The notes under the pieces are model-generated. The model saw only the letters and a list, made by a program, of their open reading frames with translations, searched no databases and was not told the DNA's origin. A stretch of DNA of 64,000 nucleotides from JAFEBO01 sp050730655 (GTDB lineage Bacteria > Planctomycetota > Phycisphaerae > Phycisphaerales > UBA1924): assembly GCA_050730655.1 (NCBI GenBank), contig JBOHNL010000005.1, positions 812,309-876,308 of the forward strand, written 5' to 3'. Within the stretch, counting starts at the first letter, position 1. Each line of letters starts with the position of its first letter. The position numbers and the translations under genes are program-made. Positions 40,349 to 48,372 of this stretch are shown piece after piece.

Positions 40349-41450
40349 AGTCCTGATCGTCGGTGGGGGCCCTGCAGGTTCGACCTGCGCGCGGAGCTTG
40401 TCCAATGCCGGACACGATGTGGTTGTCATGGACAAAGCCACGTTTCCGCGCGACAAGATCTGCGCGGGCTGGGTGACGCCGATTGTCTTCGATGAACTGG
40501 AGATCGACCGCGCCGATTACTGCAGGTCGCGTGTGCTCCAGCCGATCACTTCCTTCCGCACCGGGATGATCAGCGGCAAAGCCATCGATACCAACTACGA
40601 TCATCCGGTGAGCTACGGAATTCGCCGCTGCGAATTCGATGAGTACCTGCTCAATCGCTGCGGTGCGACCTTGCGCCTCGGCGAGAAAGCCGATTCATTC
40701 GAAAAAACCGATGACGGCTGGATCGTGAACGGAGCCATTTCCTGCCGCCTGCTGATCGGCGCCGGCGGCCATTTCTGCCCCGTCGCACGCAAGCTCAAGA
40801 AAGAGGAATCGCCCGACGAACGCGAGAGCGTCGTCGCGGCACAGGAAATCGAATTCGAATTGACCGCCCAAGAGGCCGCGGAGTGCGATTCCCCCGGCGT
40901 TCGTCCCGAGGTCTGGTTCTGCCCCGACCTCGCCGGATACGCCTGGTGCTTCCGAAAAGGAAATTATCTCAACGTCGGCATGGGCCGCGAAGGCGGCGAT
41001 GGCTTGACGACGCAAGTCAAAGAATTCTGTGAAAGCCTTCGCGCAACCGGCAAGGTGCCGCAGCGAATGCCCCGGACCTTGCACGGGCACGCGTACGTTC
41101 TCGGCTCCAGCTCGATGCGACCTCGCGTGCGCGATCAGGTCCTGCTCATTGGCGACTCCGCCGGCCTCGCATACGAGCAAAGCGGCGAAGGCATTCGGCC
41201 CGCCGTCGAATCTGGACTATTGGCCGCGTCCGCCGTCAGTGCTGCGCACGGGAACTACAGCGAACCCGGCCTGAAGCAGTTCGGAGAACGAATGGAACGG
41301 CGATTTGGTTCGGGCAAGAGCCGGCACCGCTCGTTCCTCCCAAGAAAGATCCGCGAATGGGCCGCCGCGAAACTCATCCAAAACCCAGGTTTCGCCAAGC
41401 GCGTGCTCATCGAAAAGTGGTTCCTGCGCTCAGAATTGGCGCCGATCTGA
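40335..41450 (+). CDS. Geranylgeranyl-reductase-like FAD-dependent oxidoreductase
   Basis: A 371-residue flavoprotein (start TTG 40335, so MEKCEVLIVGGGPAG). The FAD Rossmann motif VLIVGGGPAGSTCARSL is at the N-terminus, with the acidic strand end VVVMDKATFPRDKICAGWVT, a motif typical of geranylgeranyl-reductase-family proteins. VRDQVLLIGDSAGLAYEQSG and EGIRPAVESGLLAA are the second FAD motif. Members reduce isoprenoid double bonds, or act in menaquinone or lipid maturation, and several unrelated reactions occur in the family, so the substrate is open. Its start overlaps the cyclopropane synthase gene by 14 bases, implying co-translation and perhaps action on the same lipids. Confidence 0.85.
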   Translation: MEKCEVLIVGGGPAGSTCARSLSNAGHDVVVMDKATFPRDKICAGWVTPIVFDELEIDRADYCRSRVLQPITSFRTGMISGKAIDTNYDHPVSYGIRRCEFDEYLLNRCGATLRLGEKADSFEKTDDGWIVNGAISCRLLIGAGGHFCPVARKLKKEESPDERESVVAAQEIEFELTAQEAAECDSPGVRPEVWFCPDLAGYAWCFRKGNYLNVGMGREGGDGLTTQVKEFCESLRATGKVPQRMPRTLHGHAYVLGSSSMRPRVRDQVLLIGDSAGLAYEQSGEGIRPAVESGLLAASAVSAAHGNYSEPGLKQFGERMERRFGSGKSRHRSFLPRKIREWAAAKLIQNPGFAKRVLIEKWFLRSELAPI

Positions 41451-41616
41451 GCGAATCTGGGCCACAAATCGTGCTATCGGGCATTCCGCCCATTCAAGCA
41501 CCCTCGAAACCCATTGACCCATCTTCCCTTTCAAAGTAGATTGGGGTACTTGCGTACGTGATCCCGGGATCGATCACGATAGCGCAGGCTGGCGCGATCA
41601 AACAAGAGGGGATGCG

Positions 41617-43596
41617 ATGAAAAGTATGTTGATTTGCTCGCTGTTGCTTGTTGCCAACGGCGCGTACGCACAAATGCAGGCGTTACGCATGCCAGTCGAG
41701 CGGCTGCCGGCCGTCGGCTTGGGCGAAGTGATGCAGCTTGGGCGCGTGCGTAGCGCCGGCATCCCCATCCCCTTTGCCAAAGTGACGATGTATATCGCGG
41801 GAGGCCAGAAGGCTGCGGGCGAACAGGTGATCGGAACCACGCACGCCGATGCCAACGGAGATTTCGCCATTGCATTCACGCCGCGAGGCAATCGTGGTCT
41901 GGTCTACTACGTCATTGCGGAGGGTCCTCTACCGCGCATTCGGCTGGCAACGGTAATCGGAACCGAGCCATTCCGAGGTCCGATCACGATCAACGAGAGA
42001 ACCACGATCGCGACGGCCTATGCGATGGCGCAGTTCATCCATGGAACAAGCATCGGGGGCAAAGGGCCCGGCTTGCAGAGTGCGAGCGCAACGCTCAGAA
42101 ACCTGGTCGATGTCCGCTTGGGTGGCGTGGGCTTTGTCCTGGGCACCGCGCCGAACGGCACAGCCAATAGCTCGATGGCGACCTTTAACTCGCTCGCGAA
42201 CGCGCTCGCCGGCGCCGTCCGCGGACTCGATGCGCCCGCACTCTTTCTCGCCGCCACCCCGCCGGGAGGACCTGTTCCCACCAATACCCTCGACGCTGCA
42301 ATCAACATCGCCCACAATTCATGGCGTCACGCCCAGGCGCTCTTCGACGTCTCAACCTTTGTCGAGCCCTACACCCCCGCGCTCGAAGAAGCCCCGGTGA
42401 CGTGGACGATCGCACTCAAATACATCGGCAACGGGCACGAGTTTGACGGACCCGGCGCACCCGCGTTCGATGCGCAGGGCAACGCATGGATCAACAACAA
42501 CTACGACTTCCGGGAGGATCACTCCGCGCCCACCTGCGGCGGGCGCCTCGTCTCCAAGCTCACGCCCACCGGCGAAGATTTTCCCGGCGCGCCCTACGAC
42601 GGCACTCCCGCGGGAGTTGATGGCGCCGGCTTTGGCATCTGCCTCGATCCCCAGGGCCGCGTCTGGCTCGGCAACTTCGGCTTCTTTGGAAACTCCTGCC
42701 CGTGCGAGTTCGCCCCGCCTGCAAACAGCGCCTCCCTGCTCTCTCAATCCGGCGTCCCCCTGAGCCCGCCAAGCGGCTTCACGCAAGGGTGCATCACCGC
42801 GCCCCAAGGCACTGTTTCGGATCAGGTTGGAAACATCTGGTTCGCCAACACCTGTGGCGGCAGCGTGGCCCGCTACGCCAACGGGAATCCCGACACGAAC
42901 TGGGTGTTCGATCTCTCGACAAACGCGCTCACGACTCCGGGTGATTGCCCTGTCACGACCGCAATAAAACCCTTCGGCGTCGCGATCGATGCCGCGGGAA
43001 ATGGATGGGTCTCCCTGAATCGAGATGATGCCGCCGTGCTGATTTCGCTAAGCGGGCAACTGCTGGCGCAGTCAGCGTCGGGTTCAAAGATCAAGGCGCC
43101 GATGGGCATTGCGGTCGACAGTGTCGGCGACGTCTGGGTCGCGAACTCGGGGATCGTGGATGTCCCCTGCGTCACATGCAGCGACGGTGACGATCTCAGC
43201 TATGGCCCGCTGTTGCCCGATCTGACGAAAGCATCGGTGACAAAGCTCAGTTCGACCGGCGCGTTCCTCGGAAATTTCGCCGGCGGAGGCATCTACATCC
43301 CCTGGGGGATCTGCGTCGATGGTGACGACAATGTCTGGGTCGCCAACTTCGGTGGCCAGCGTGTTTCTGCCTTCCGGGGCGACACCGGCGAAGCCATCGC
43401 CCCGCAGGGCTTCCACAGCGATGCACTCATTCGCAACACGGCCGTCACAATCGATCCATCCGGAAATGTCTGGCTTGCAAACAACTGGCTTACCGAGCCG
43501 CCGCAGACCAACCCCGGAGGCGATGGGATGGTCGTGTTCATCGGGATCGCGGCGCCGGTGAAGACGCCGATGCTTGGGCCCGTACGGAAGCCCTAA
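41617..43596 (+). CDS. Secreted NHL/SMP-30-type beta-propeller protein
   Basis: A 659-residue exoprotein with a signal peptide (MKSMLICSLLLVANGAYAQ) and GAGGGG upstream of ATG 41617. Residues of about 35-120 form a carboxypeptidase-regulatory-like beta domain (GEQVIGTTHADANGDFAIAF). The C-terminal half is a propeller with blades marked by 'G-I-x-x-D-x-x-G-x-x-W-V-A-N', e.g. GIAVDSVGDVWVANSG, GICVDGDDNVWVANFGG and VTIDPSGNVWLANNW. No catalytic residues are obvious, and it lacks the dockerin-like tail of the other exoproteins. Function unknown. It stands between the lipid genes without overlap and need not belong with them. Confidence 0.83.
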   Translation: MKSMLICSLLLVANGAYAQMQALRMPVERLPAVGLGEVMQLGRVRSAGIPIPFAKVTMYIAGGQKAAGEQVIGTTHADANGDFAIAFTPRGNRGLVYYVIAEGPLPRIRLATVIGTEPFRGPITINERTTIATAYAMAQFIHGTSIGGKGPGLQSASATLRNLVDVRLGGVGFVLGTAPNGTANSSMATFNSLANALAGAVRGLDAPALFLAATPPGGPVPTNTLDAAINIAHNSWRHAQALFDVSTFVEPYTPALEEAPVTWTIALKYIGNGHEFDGPGAPAFDAQGNAWINNNYDFREDHSAPTCGGRLVSKLTPTGEDFPGAPYDGTPAGVDGAGFGICLDPQGRVWLGNFGFFGNSCPCEFAPPANSASLLSQSGVPLSPPSGFTQGCITAPQGTVSDQVGNIWFANTCGGSVARYANGNPDTNWVFDLSTNALTTPGDCPVTTAIKPFGVAIDAAGNGWVSLNRDDAAVLISLSGQLLAQSASGSKIKAPMGIAVDSVGDVWVANSGIVDVPCVTCSDGDDLSYGPLLPDLTKASVTKLSSTGAFLGNFAGGGIYIPWGICVDGDDNVWVANFGGQRVSAFRGDTGEAIAPQGFHSDALIRNTAVTIDPSGNVWLANNWLTEPPQTNPGGDGMVVFIGIAAPVKTPMLGPVRKP

Positions 43597-43653
43597 TCAG
43601 AAGCCCGAAGCACCTGATCGGCACGTCATTCACGATTCCGTGTCGTGGAAAAA

Positions 43654-44694
43654 CTATCTTTGCGTGCGCTTCTTGTCCGCCATCCGCCCCGCGTTCGGGA
43701 CACGCACGTTCTTCGCCAGACCGACGAATTGAAGCACGCGAATCAGCGTATAGCTGAGATCAAGTTCCCACCAGCGCAGCCCATGCCGAGCGCTCGTCGG
43801 GAATGCGTGGTGGTTGTTGTGCCAGCCTTCGCCCATGGCGAGAACTCCCACGATCGCGTTGTTGCGGCTTTCGTCGTGGCTCTCAAACGGCTGCGTGCCC
43901 CAGATGTGACAGATGGAGTTGACGCTCCAAGTGACATGGTGCACGAAGAGCACCCGCACCAGCCCGCCCCAGAGGAAGCCGAGCAACGCTCCGCCCCAGC
44001 TCATCGTTAAGACGCCGCCGAGCACGGCGGGGATGATGAGGCCGATGATCACCCAAAACGTGAATTGACGGTCCGCCAGCGCGACGGCGCGATCGGCGCG
44101 CAAATCACGGGAATATTTGCCCAAGCCCTTGCTCGGCGCTTCAAAGAGCCAGCCAACGTGCGCGTGATACGCGCCGCGCAGGACCGCGCGCGTGCCGTCG
44201 CCCCACGAACCGTGCAAGGTCATGTGAGGTGAATGCGGATCGAGTTCGCTATCGGAATGCTGATGATGTTTGCGATGCTCGGCGCACCAGCGGATGACCG
44301 GGCCCTGCACCGCCATCGAACCGGCGACGGCGAAGAGATAACGCATGGCCGCTGGAGTCTGGAATGACTTGTGCGTGCAGAGCCGATGGAACCCGACGGT
44401 GATGCCCGCGGCACTGATGCCGTACATCAGCACGAAGATCGAGAGATACCACCAGTTGAACGCGATCCCCCAGAGCAAAATGATCGCGGCCGCGAGGCCC
44501 ACAAACGGAAGAATCACAGTCAGCAGGTTGATGATGATGAGCTTGCGCGACGCGTGTTCGCGCCGTGCGTGCAAACCGTCCGTGCCGGACGGGACCGCAG
44601 GCATTTGGCGTACTGTGGGCGCAGTATGACCGCTGCTTTTTTCGAGAATGGGCATAGGTTGCATCGGCGCTCCGTCAACCAAAGGTTTCGACAT
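43654..44694 (-). CDS. Membrane fatty-acid (acyl-CoA/lipid) delta-9-type desaturase
   Basis: The 346-residue product starts at ATG 44694. It has the two pairs of membrane helices and the three His boxes of the desaturase superfamily: HRLCTH, HRKHHQHSD and, near the C-terminus, HNNHHAF, which bind the di-iron centre. The sequence around them (GITVGFHRLCTHKSFQTP and WSVNSICHIWGTQPFE) is that of stearoyl-CoA-like delta-9 desaturases. It introduces a cis double bond into acyl chains using O2. The unsaturated products are the substrate of the cyclopropane synthase encoded 4 kb away, a plausible functional link. The frame is open further upstream without coding character. Confidence 0.93.
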   Translation of the reverse strand: MSKPLVDGAPMQPMPILEKSSGHTAPTVRQMPAVPSGTDGLHARREHASRKLIIINLLTVILPFVGLAAAIILLWGIAFNWWYLSIFVLMYGISAAGITVGFHRLCTHKSFQTPAAMRYLFAVAGSMAVQGPVIRWCAEHRKHHQHSDSELDPHSPHMTLHGSWGDGTRAVLRGAYHAHVGWLFEAPSKGLGKYSRDLRADRAVALADRQFTFWVIIGLIIPAVLGGVLTMSWGGALLGFLWGGLVRVLFVHHVTWSVNSICHIWGTQPFESHDESRNNAIVGVLAMGEGWHNNHHAFPTSARHGLRWWELDLSYTLIRVLQFVGLAKNVRVPNAGRMADKKRTQR

Positions 44695-45262
44695 GGAGGA
44701 CGCCCGGAGTCTGCCTTGCCTGGTTGCTGAGAGAGGGTACTGGTCCCGAGTCGCGCCGGTTGTCAAATAGCCGGACTTTGGAACAAACTCAGATGAATTC
44801 GGGCGAAATCGGATGGGGTATGCCCGTTTGGGTGGAATCAGTGTGGTGCGTGTCGGCGAAAGGGGGATGCCAACAGGAACGACTCCGAGTGCAACATCGA
44901 CGGAGTGCCGCGAAATCTTGCCCGCAATTGACGTGCTCGCCCGCATCGTGCGTCACCGTTGACGAGCAGCTTGAGAAATGGCGCGTCCAGAGCGAAGGTT
45001 CCAGAGCCCAGAGTCCGTCGCTGCCGCGGCATTCGAAGAGGCGGTTGGCGGTCCGCGAATCGAGCGGAATGCGCAAACCTGTGATTTGCAAGTAGATCCG
45101 TCGCCTGCTCCCCCCGGCGATTGCCTGAAAACTTAGAACTTTGATCAAGCGAGTTCTCGGGGAAAAAAGCCGATATTCTGCCGAAGCAATATTGCCGCGA
45201 ACTTCGCGAGGCGTGTTCGTGGCCGGCAATTGACAGTCGAGTTGAGAATCCGGGAGGTCGGT
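44695..45262. other. Gap without a convincing gene
   Basis: Some 570 bases lie between the divergent desaturase and membrane-protein genes. Open frames exist on both strands but all are rich in Arg, Ser and Pro and lack start signals. No tRNA or hairpin terminator was recognised. It presumably holds the two promoters. Confidence 0.5.
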
Positions 45263-46150
45263 GTGGCGAGCGAAAATGCGAAGGCGATTCGAGATCAGCA
45301 GCCGAGATGCGCGGCGCCCACGGCCGACTTTGGCGAACTGCTGACGAGCCGCGGCTTCGAAGGGTGGGCATTTCTCTGGCGATTCGCGTCAGCGTGCATG
45401 CTGGCGTTGTTCGCGCTTCTCTTTGTCGCAGTTGCGATCTGGGCGCCGCCCTCAAAGGGAGCATCGGGCTCTTCGTGGACGAGCGGGGCGTTCATGGCGG
45501 TGTTGATGGGCGGTCTTGCCTACTTCTTCCTACGGCGGATCATGATCGCGTGCGACTTTTATGAGAGCGGGGTCGTTCTGCGTGCCTGGAGACGCACGAG
45601 TGAGTACCCGTACGCAGACGTCGAGTGGTTTATCTATAACCTCGTGCGCCAATACCACAACGGCATCTACGCGGGCACATCTCTCACGCTCAAAATGAAA
45701 ATGGACGACAGCCACACGTTTTCGTACAGCGGCACGCACAAGGAGAAGAAAAAGGGAATTCTCTTCAAATCGCGGTTTGAGGGCGAAGACGAAATGGACT
45801 TGGTGCGCGAGGCGATCGAGATTCACGTCGCTGAACGGGTGGAGCAGGAACTTGCACAGAACGGCCAAGTCGACTGGTGCGGCTGCGCAAAGTTGAAGTC
45901 AGACGGGCTCGTTCCGGCCAGGGGAAAGAAAAAAGGCACCCTGGTTCCGTGGAACGAAATGGGCGCGATGTGGTACAAGAACGGCCAATTCTCGATCTCA
46001 TCAGCGGCGGAAGAGAAGAAGGGGTTTATCACCATTCCGGTGATGGGCAGAAATTTCTTCGCCTGTCAGCGCGTGTTCGGTCGGCTGGCGGAACCCGCGG
46101 TCGGAAAAGAGATGCAGGCGGCGGAGCAACAGGCCGCATCGCAGCCATGA
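45263..46150 (+). CDS. Hypothetical protein with two membrane helices
   Basis: The 295-residue product is read from GTG 45263, which has GGGAGG 7 bases upstream; the frame is open to 45230. Two adjacent membrane segments (FASACMLALFALLFVAVAIW and SGAFMAVLMGGLAYFFL) are followed by a cytoplasmic domain that resembles the bPH/DUF304-type fold (FYESGVVLRAWRRTSEYPYA, then 'VEWFIYNL' and 'LTLKMKMDDSHTFSYSG'). A second copy of the pattern comes later (KKGTLVPWNEMGAMWYKNGQ). I do not know a function. Its stop is 17 bases from the convergent next gene. Confidence 0.72.
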   Translation: MASENAKAIRDQQPRCAAPTADFGELLTSRGFEGWAFLWRFASACMLALFALLFVAVAIWAPPSKGASGSSWTSGAFMAVLMGGLAYFFLRRIMIACDFYESGVVLRAWRRTSEYPYADVEWFIYNLVRQYHNGIYAGTSLTLKMKMDDSHTFSYSGTHKEKKKGILFKSRFEGEDEMDLVREAIEIHVAERVEQELAQNGQVDWCGCAKLKSDGLVPARGKKKGTLVPWNEMGAMWYKNGQFSISSAAEEKKGFITIPVMGRNFFACQRVFGRLAEPAVGKEMQAAEQQAASQP

Positions 46151-46166
46151 TCAACACGGTTGCGAC

Positions 46167-46619
46167 TTACGCCTCGCTGAAGAATCCTCCGCCCATGTCT
46201 TTGAGTTTCCCCGAGCGCACCAGCGCCTGCCAGATCGCGTCGGGAAATCCGTCGGGCGGCTGGATCGCATCGATGTTGGAGTGGCGCCCCCCGGAGGTGT
46301 ATCTCCCACCGAGTCGTGATTCGTCCGCGAGGCGGCTGACCTTGATGCGTTTGTGGAACGCGCGGTGTGCCGCGTCGAGATCGTTCGCTGGAAATTCCTG
46401 TACGGGTGCTTCGGCGGCGGCCGTAACAACGCCATCAATCGCGTTGATGAGCGCATCGAGCCCGTCGAGATCCCGACCTTGGATCACCTGCTGAATGCGT
46501 GCGCCGTCGTTGGTCAATCGTTCAAGCAGGCGCGAGGCAAGTGCCCACGATTCGGCGGCATTGCCGCGGCCGGCGCGAAGGTCTTTGGCGGTCGCACGGA
46601 CTTTGTCGAAGACGTTCAT
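46167..46619 (-). CDS. Hypothetical protein
   Basis: A 150-residue soluble protein starting at ATG 46619 (MNVFDKVRATAKDLRAGRGN). It is mostly helical in the first half, including the segment 'LLERLTNDGARIQQVIQGRD'. A basic 'FHKRIKVSRLADESRLGGRY' section follows, and the C-terminus GFPDAIWQALVRSGKLKDMG ends 'GGFFSEA'. No domain recognised and no signal peptide. It is located just upstream of the dockerin-tailed gene that reads in the same direction, 37 bases away. Confidence 0.68.
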   Translation of the reverse strand: MNVFDKVRATAKDLRAGRGNAAESWALASRLLERLTNDGARIQQVIQGRDLDGLDALINAIDGVVTAAAEAPVQEFPANDLDAAHRAFHKRIKVSRLADESRLGGRYTSGGRHSNIDAIQPPDGFPDAIWQALVRSGKLKDMGGGFFSEA

Positions 46620-46655
46620 GCCCAACAGTAGAAGAGATTTCGAGCGGGCGCACGC

Positions 46656-47447
46656 CTACGGGCAGAGCAGGTTGTTGTACGCGACGACGAAGATGCTGAA
46701 GTCCGAGTCGTCCACGAGTGCATCCCCGTTGAAGTCGGCCGGGCAACCGGCGGACATAGATGGATCCGCGCAGTCGAGAATGTTGTAAGCGAAGACGAAC
46801 AGTGTGAAGTCGGCGTCTTCCACGATGCCGTCGTGATTCAGATCGGCGGGACAGCCCGCACCGGCGGGAGTATCGAATCGGAGGTCGTCGAACCCGACGG
46901 TCGCGCTGCTTGAGTACATGCGGATGCGATGGATACCGGGTGCGGCAATCGCGAGCGGATTGGGAAAACTGTCCTGTTCGGTGACGCGTCTGATCAAATT
47001 ACCGTTCAGGTCGAACGCCTCGAGTGTTTTCGTTCCCGCGATCGGCTGCAGATCGCCCCGTATCGAGACCGTTGAAACGACATACGGGACTGTGCCCGTT
47101 GAATCGAAGAACGCGGCATCGATCGGATTGGAGCTCTGATAGGTCAGCGCGCCTGTAGCAGTTGACCCGCCGATGACCTGGACGCCGCTGGGAGTGTTCC
47201 CGCCGTGAATCACGACAGCGACAAAGGGTGAACCGGAAGAAAACCGCACGCCGTGTGATGCGAGATAGAAATCAGAAAGACGAGAAGGGGCGGGGATCGT
47301 GGCGCCCGGCGAGTTTCCCATCCCGGGGACCTGCTCGAAGGTGATGAGGAGTGGCTGCGCGAACACCCGCGGCGTGATCAGCACCATCGCCACGCAGAGA
47401 ATTGACCGCACCGCGTCGATTGCAGAACGAAACAAAGGAGTCGTCAT
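46656..47447 (-). CDS. Secreted protein with two C-terminal dockerin-like (GC-type) repeats
   Basis: The 263-residue product is read from ATG 47447 (GAGGG 4 bases upstream; ATG 47450 is directly adjacent). A signal peptide (ILCVAMVLITPRVFAQ) leads into a single beta-sandwich domain whose first strand ITFEQVPGMGNSPGATIPAP and last strand MYSSSATVGFDDLRFDT recall the PEP-CTERM-associated and carbohydrate-binding-like folds. The dockerin-like repeats begin GCPADLNHDGIVEDADFTLF and GCPADFNGDALVDDSDFSIF, ending NLLCP at the stop. The first of six genes with such tails between 46.6 and 57.9 kb. Confidence 0.85.
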   Translation of the reverse strand: MTTPLFRSAIDAVRSILCVAMVLITPRVFAQPLLITFEQVPGMGNSPGATIPAPSRLSDFYLASHGVRFSSGSPFVAVVIHGGNTPSGVQVIGGSTATGALTYQSSNPIDAAFFDSTGTVPYVVSTVSIRGDLQPIAGTKTLEAFDLNGNLIRRVTEQDSFPNPLAIAAPGIHRIRMYSSSATVGFDDLRFDTPAGAGCPADLNHDGIVEDADFTLFVFAYNILDCADPSMSAGCPADFNGDALVDDSDFSIFVVAYNNLLCP

Positions 47448-47594
47448 CATGCCCTCACTTTTTCGCCAGCCTATCCATGCAACGTGAAATGGCAAGCGCT
47501 TTTCGACCCGGATCCGTACGGAACCGGACCGAGCGGAGCATTTCTGCCGTGAATGTTGCGATCAATTTCCGTACATTCGACAACGCGTAGGTTG

Positions 47595-48278
47595 TCAGGG
47601 GCACAAGAGGTTGTTGTACGCGACAGCGAAGATTGAGAAGTCCGCGTCGTCCACAAGATCATCGGAATTGAGATCGCAGATCGGATTGGCGGGCGGTATC
47701 ACAAGCGCGTTGTACGACACGATGAAGATTGAAAAGTCCGCGTCGTCCACCAGCCCGTCACCATTGAAATCACCGGGGCAAGTTGCGCCGGCGTATTCGA
47801 CGATGTAGCCGCTCACCAGATTCGAGCTGTTGGTGACGATGTAATCCCAGAGCGTGCGACTGCTCGTGCGGAAGAACCCGCCCCCTTCGTCACCGGGGCC
47901 TTCAAAGTGGTCAACGCTCCACCCGGGGCTTGCGGGTATTGATGAACCATCGATCCATGCCCAAGTGTTGGTTGCAGCGGGAAGAATCGCGCCGGCCCAG
48001 TACATGCGTTCGGAAACCACGCCGGGCGCGTAGACATTGTCGAATACGAAATTGAGTTCGGCGCTGTAGTTGGCGGTCTCGAGAATCAGCAAGCGCCCGG
48101 GAAGACCGGCAAACGAACGCGCCGCCGCGGCGTTCTTTGCCGCGGCAAATGTGAGATTGATTTGGTCGACGCGCTCGTAGTAGTGGTTGTTCCCCCCGGA
48201 ACCGGCAGGCCACTGAACGGGCGCGCCAATGGCGTGGGAAGCGAACGAGAGAGCGAGTGCAGAGGCGAACGAGCGCAT
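47595..48278 (-). CDS. Secreted C-type-lectin-like protein with two dockerin-like (GC-type) repeats
   Basis: The 227-residue product starts at ATG 48278 with a signal peptide (SFASALALSFASHAIGAPVQ). The domain after it fits a C-type lectin-like fold: opening 'WPAGSGGNNHYYERVDQ', helix 'LTFAAAKNAAAARSFAGLPG' then 'RLLILETANYSAELNFVFDN', and 'WAWIDGSSIPASPGWSVDHF' as the W-x-D-G loop region with GY-VEYA at the end. In bacteria such domains bind carbohydrate or protein ligands. The dockerin-like repeats begin TCPGDFNGDGLVDDADFSIF and ICDLNSDDLVDDADFSIFA; it ends NLLCP. Same-strand neighbour on either side carries the same kind of tail. Confidence 0.84.
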   Translation of the reverse strand: MRSFASALALSFASHAIGAPVQWPAGSGGNNHYYERVDQINLTFAAAKNAAAARSFAGLPGRLLILETANYSAELNFVFDNVYAPGVVSERMYWAGAILPAATNTWAWIDGSSIPASPGWSVDHFEGPGDEGGGFFRTSSRTLWDYIVTNSSNLVSGYIVEYAGATCPGDFNGDGLVDDADFSIFIVSYNALVIPPANPICDLNSDDLVDDADFSIFAVAYNNLLCP

Positions 48279-48372
48279 GGCCGGACTCCGAGCGTGCGAA
48301 TCGGTGAAAGTCGAACCCGCGCGTGAGTGTACATGGGAGAGGCGGCGGAGCAAAGTGAATTTTGAATGAGAA

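Noticed and set aside
44724..45464. Open frames in the gap after the desaturase on both strands
   Set aside because: Arg/Ser/Pro-rich products with no start signal, no domain and mutual overlap.
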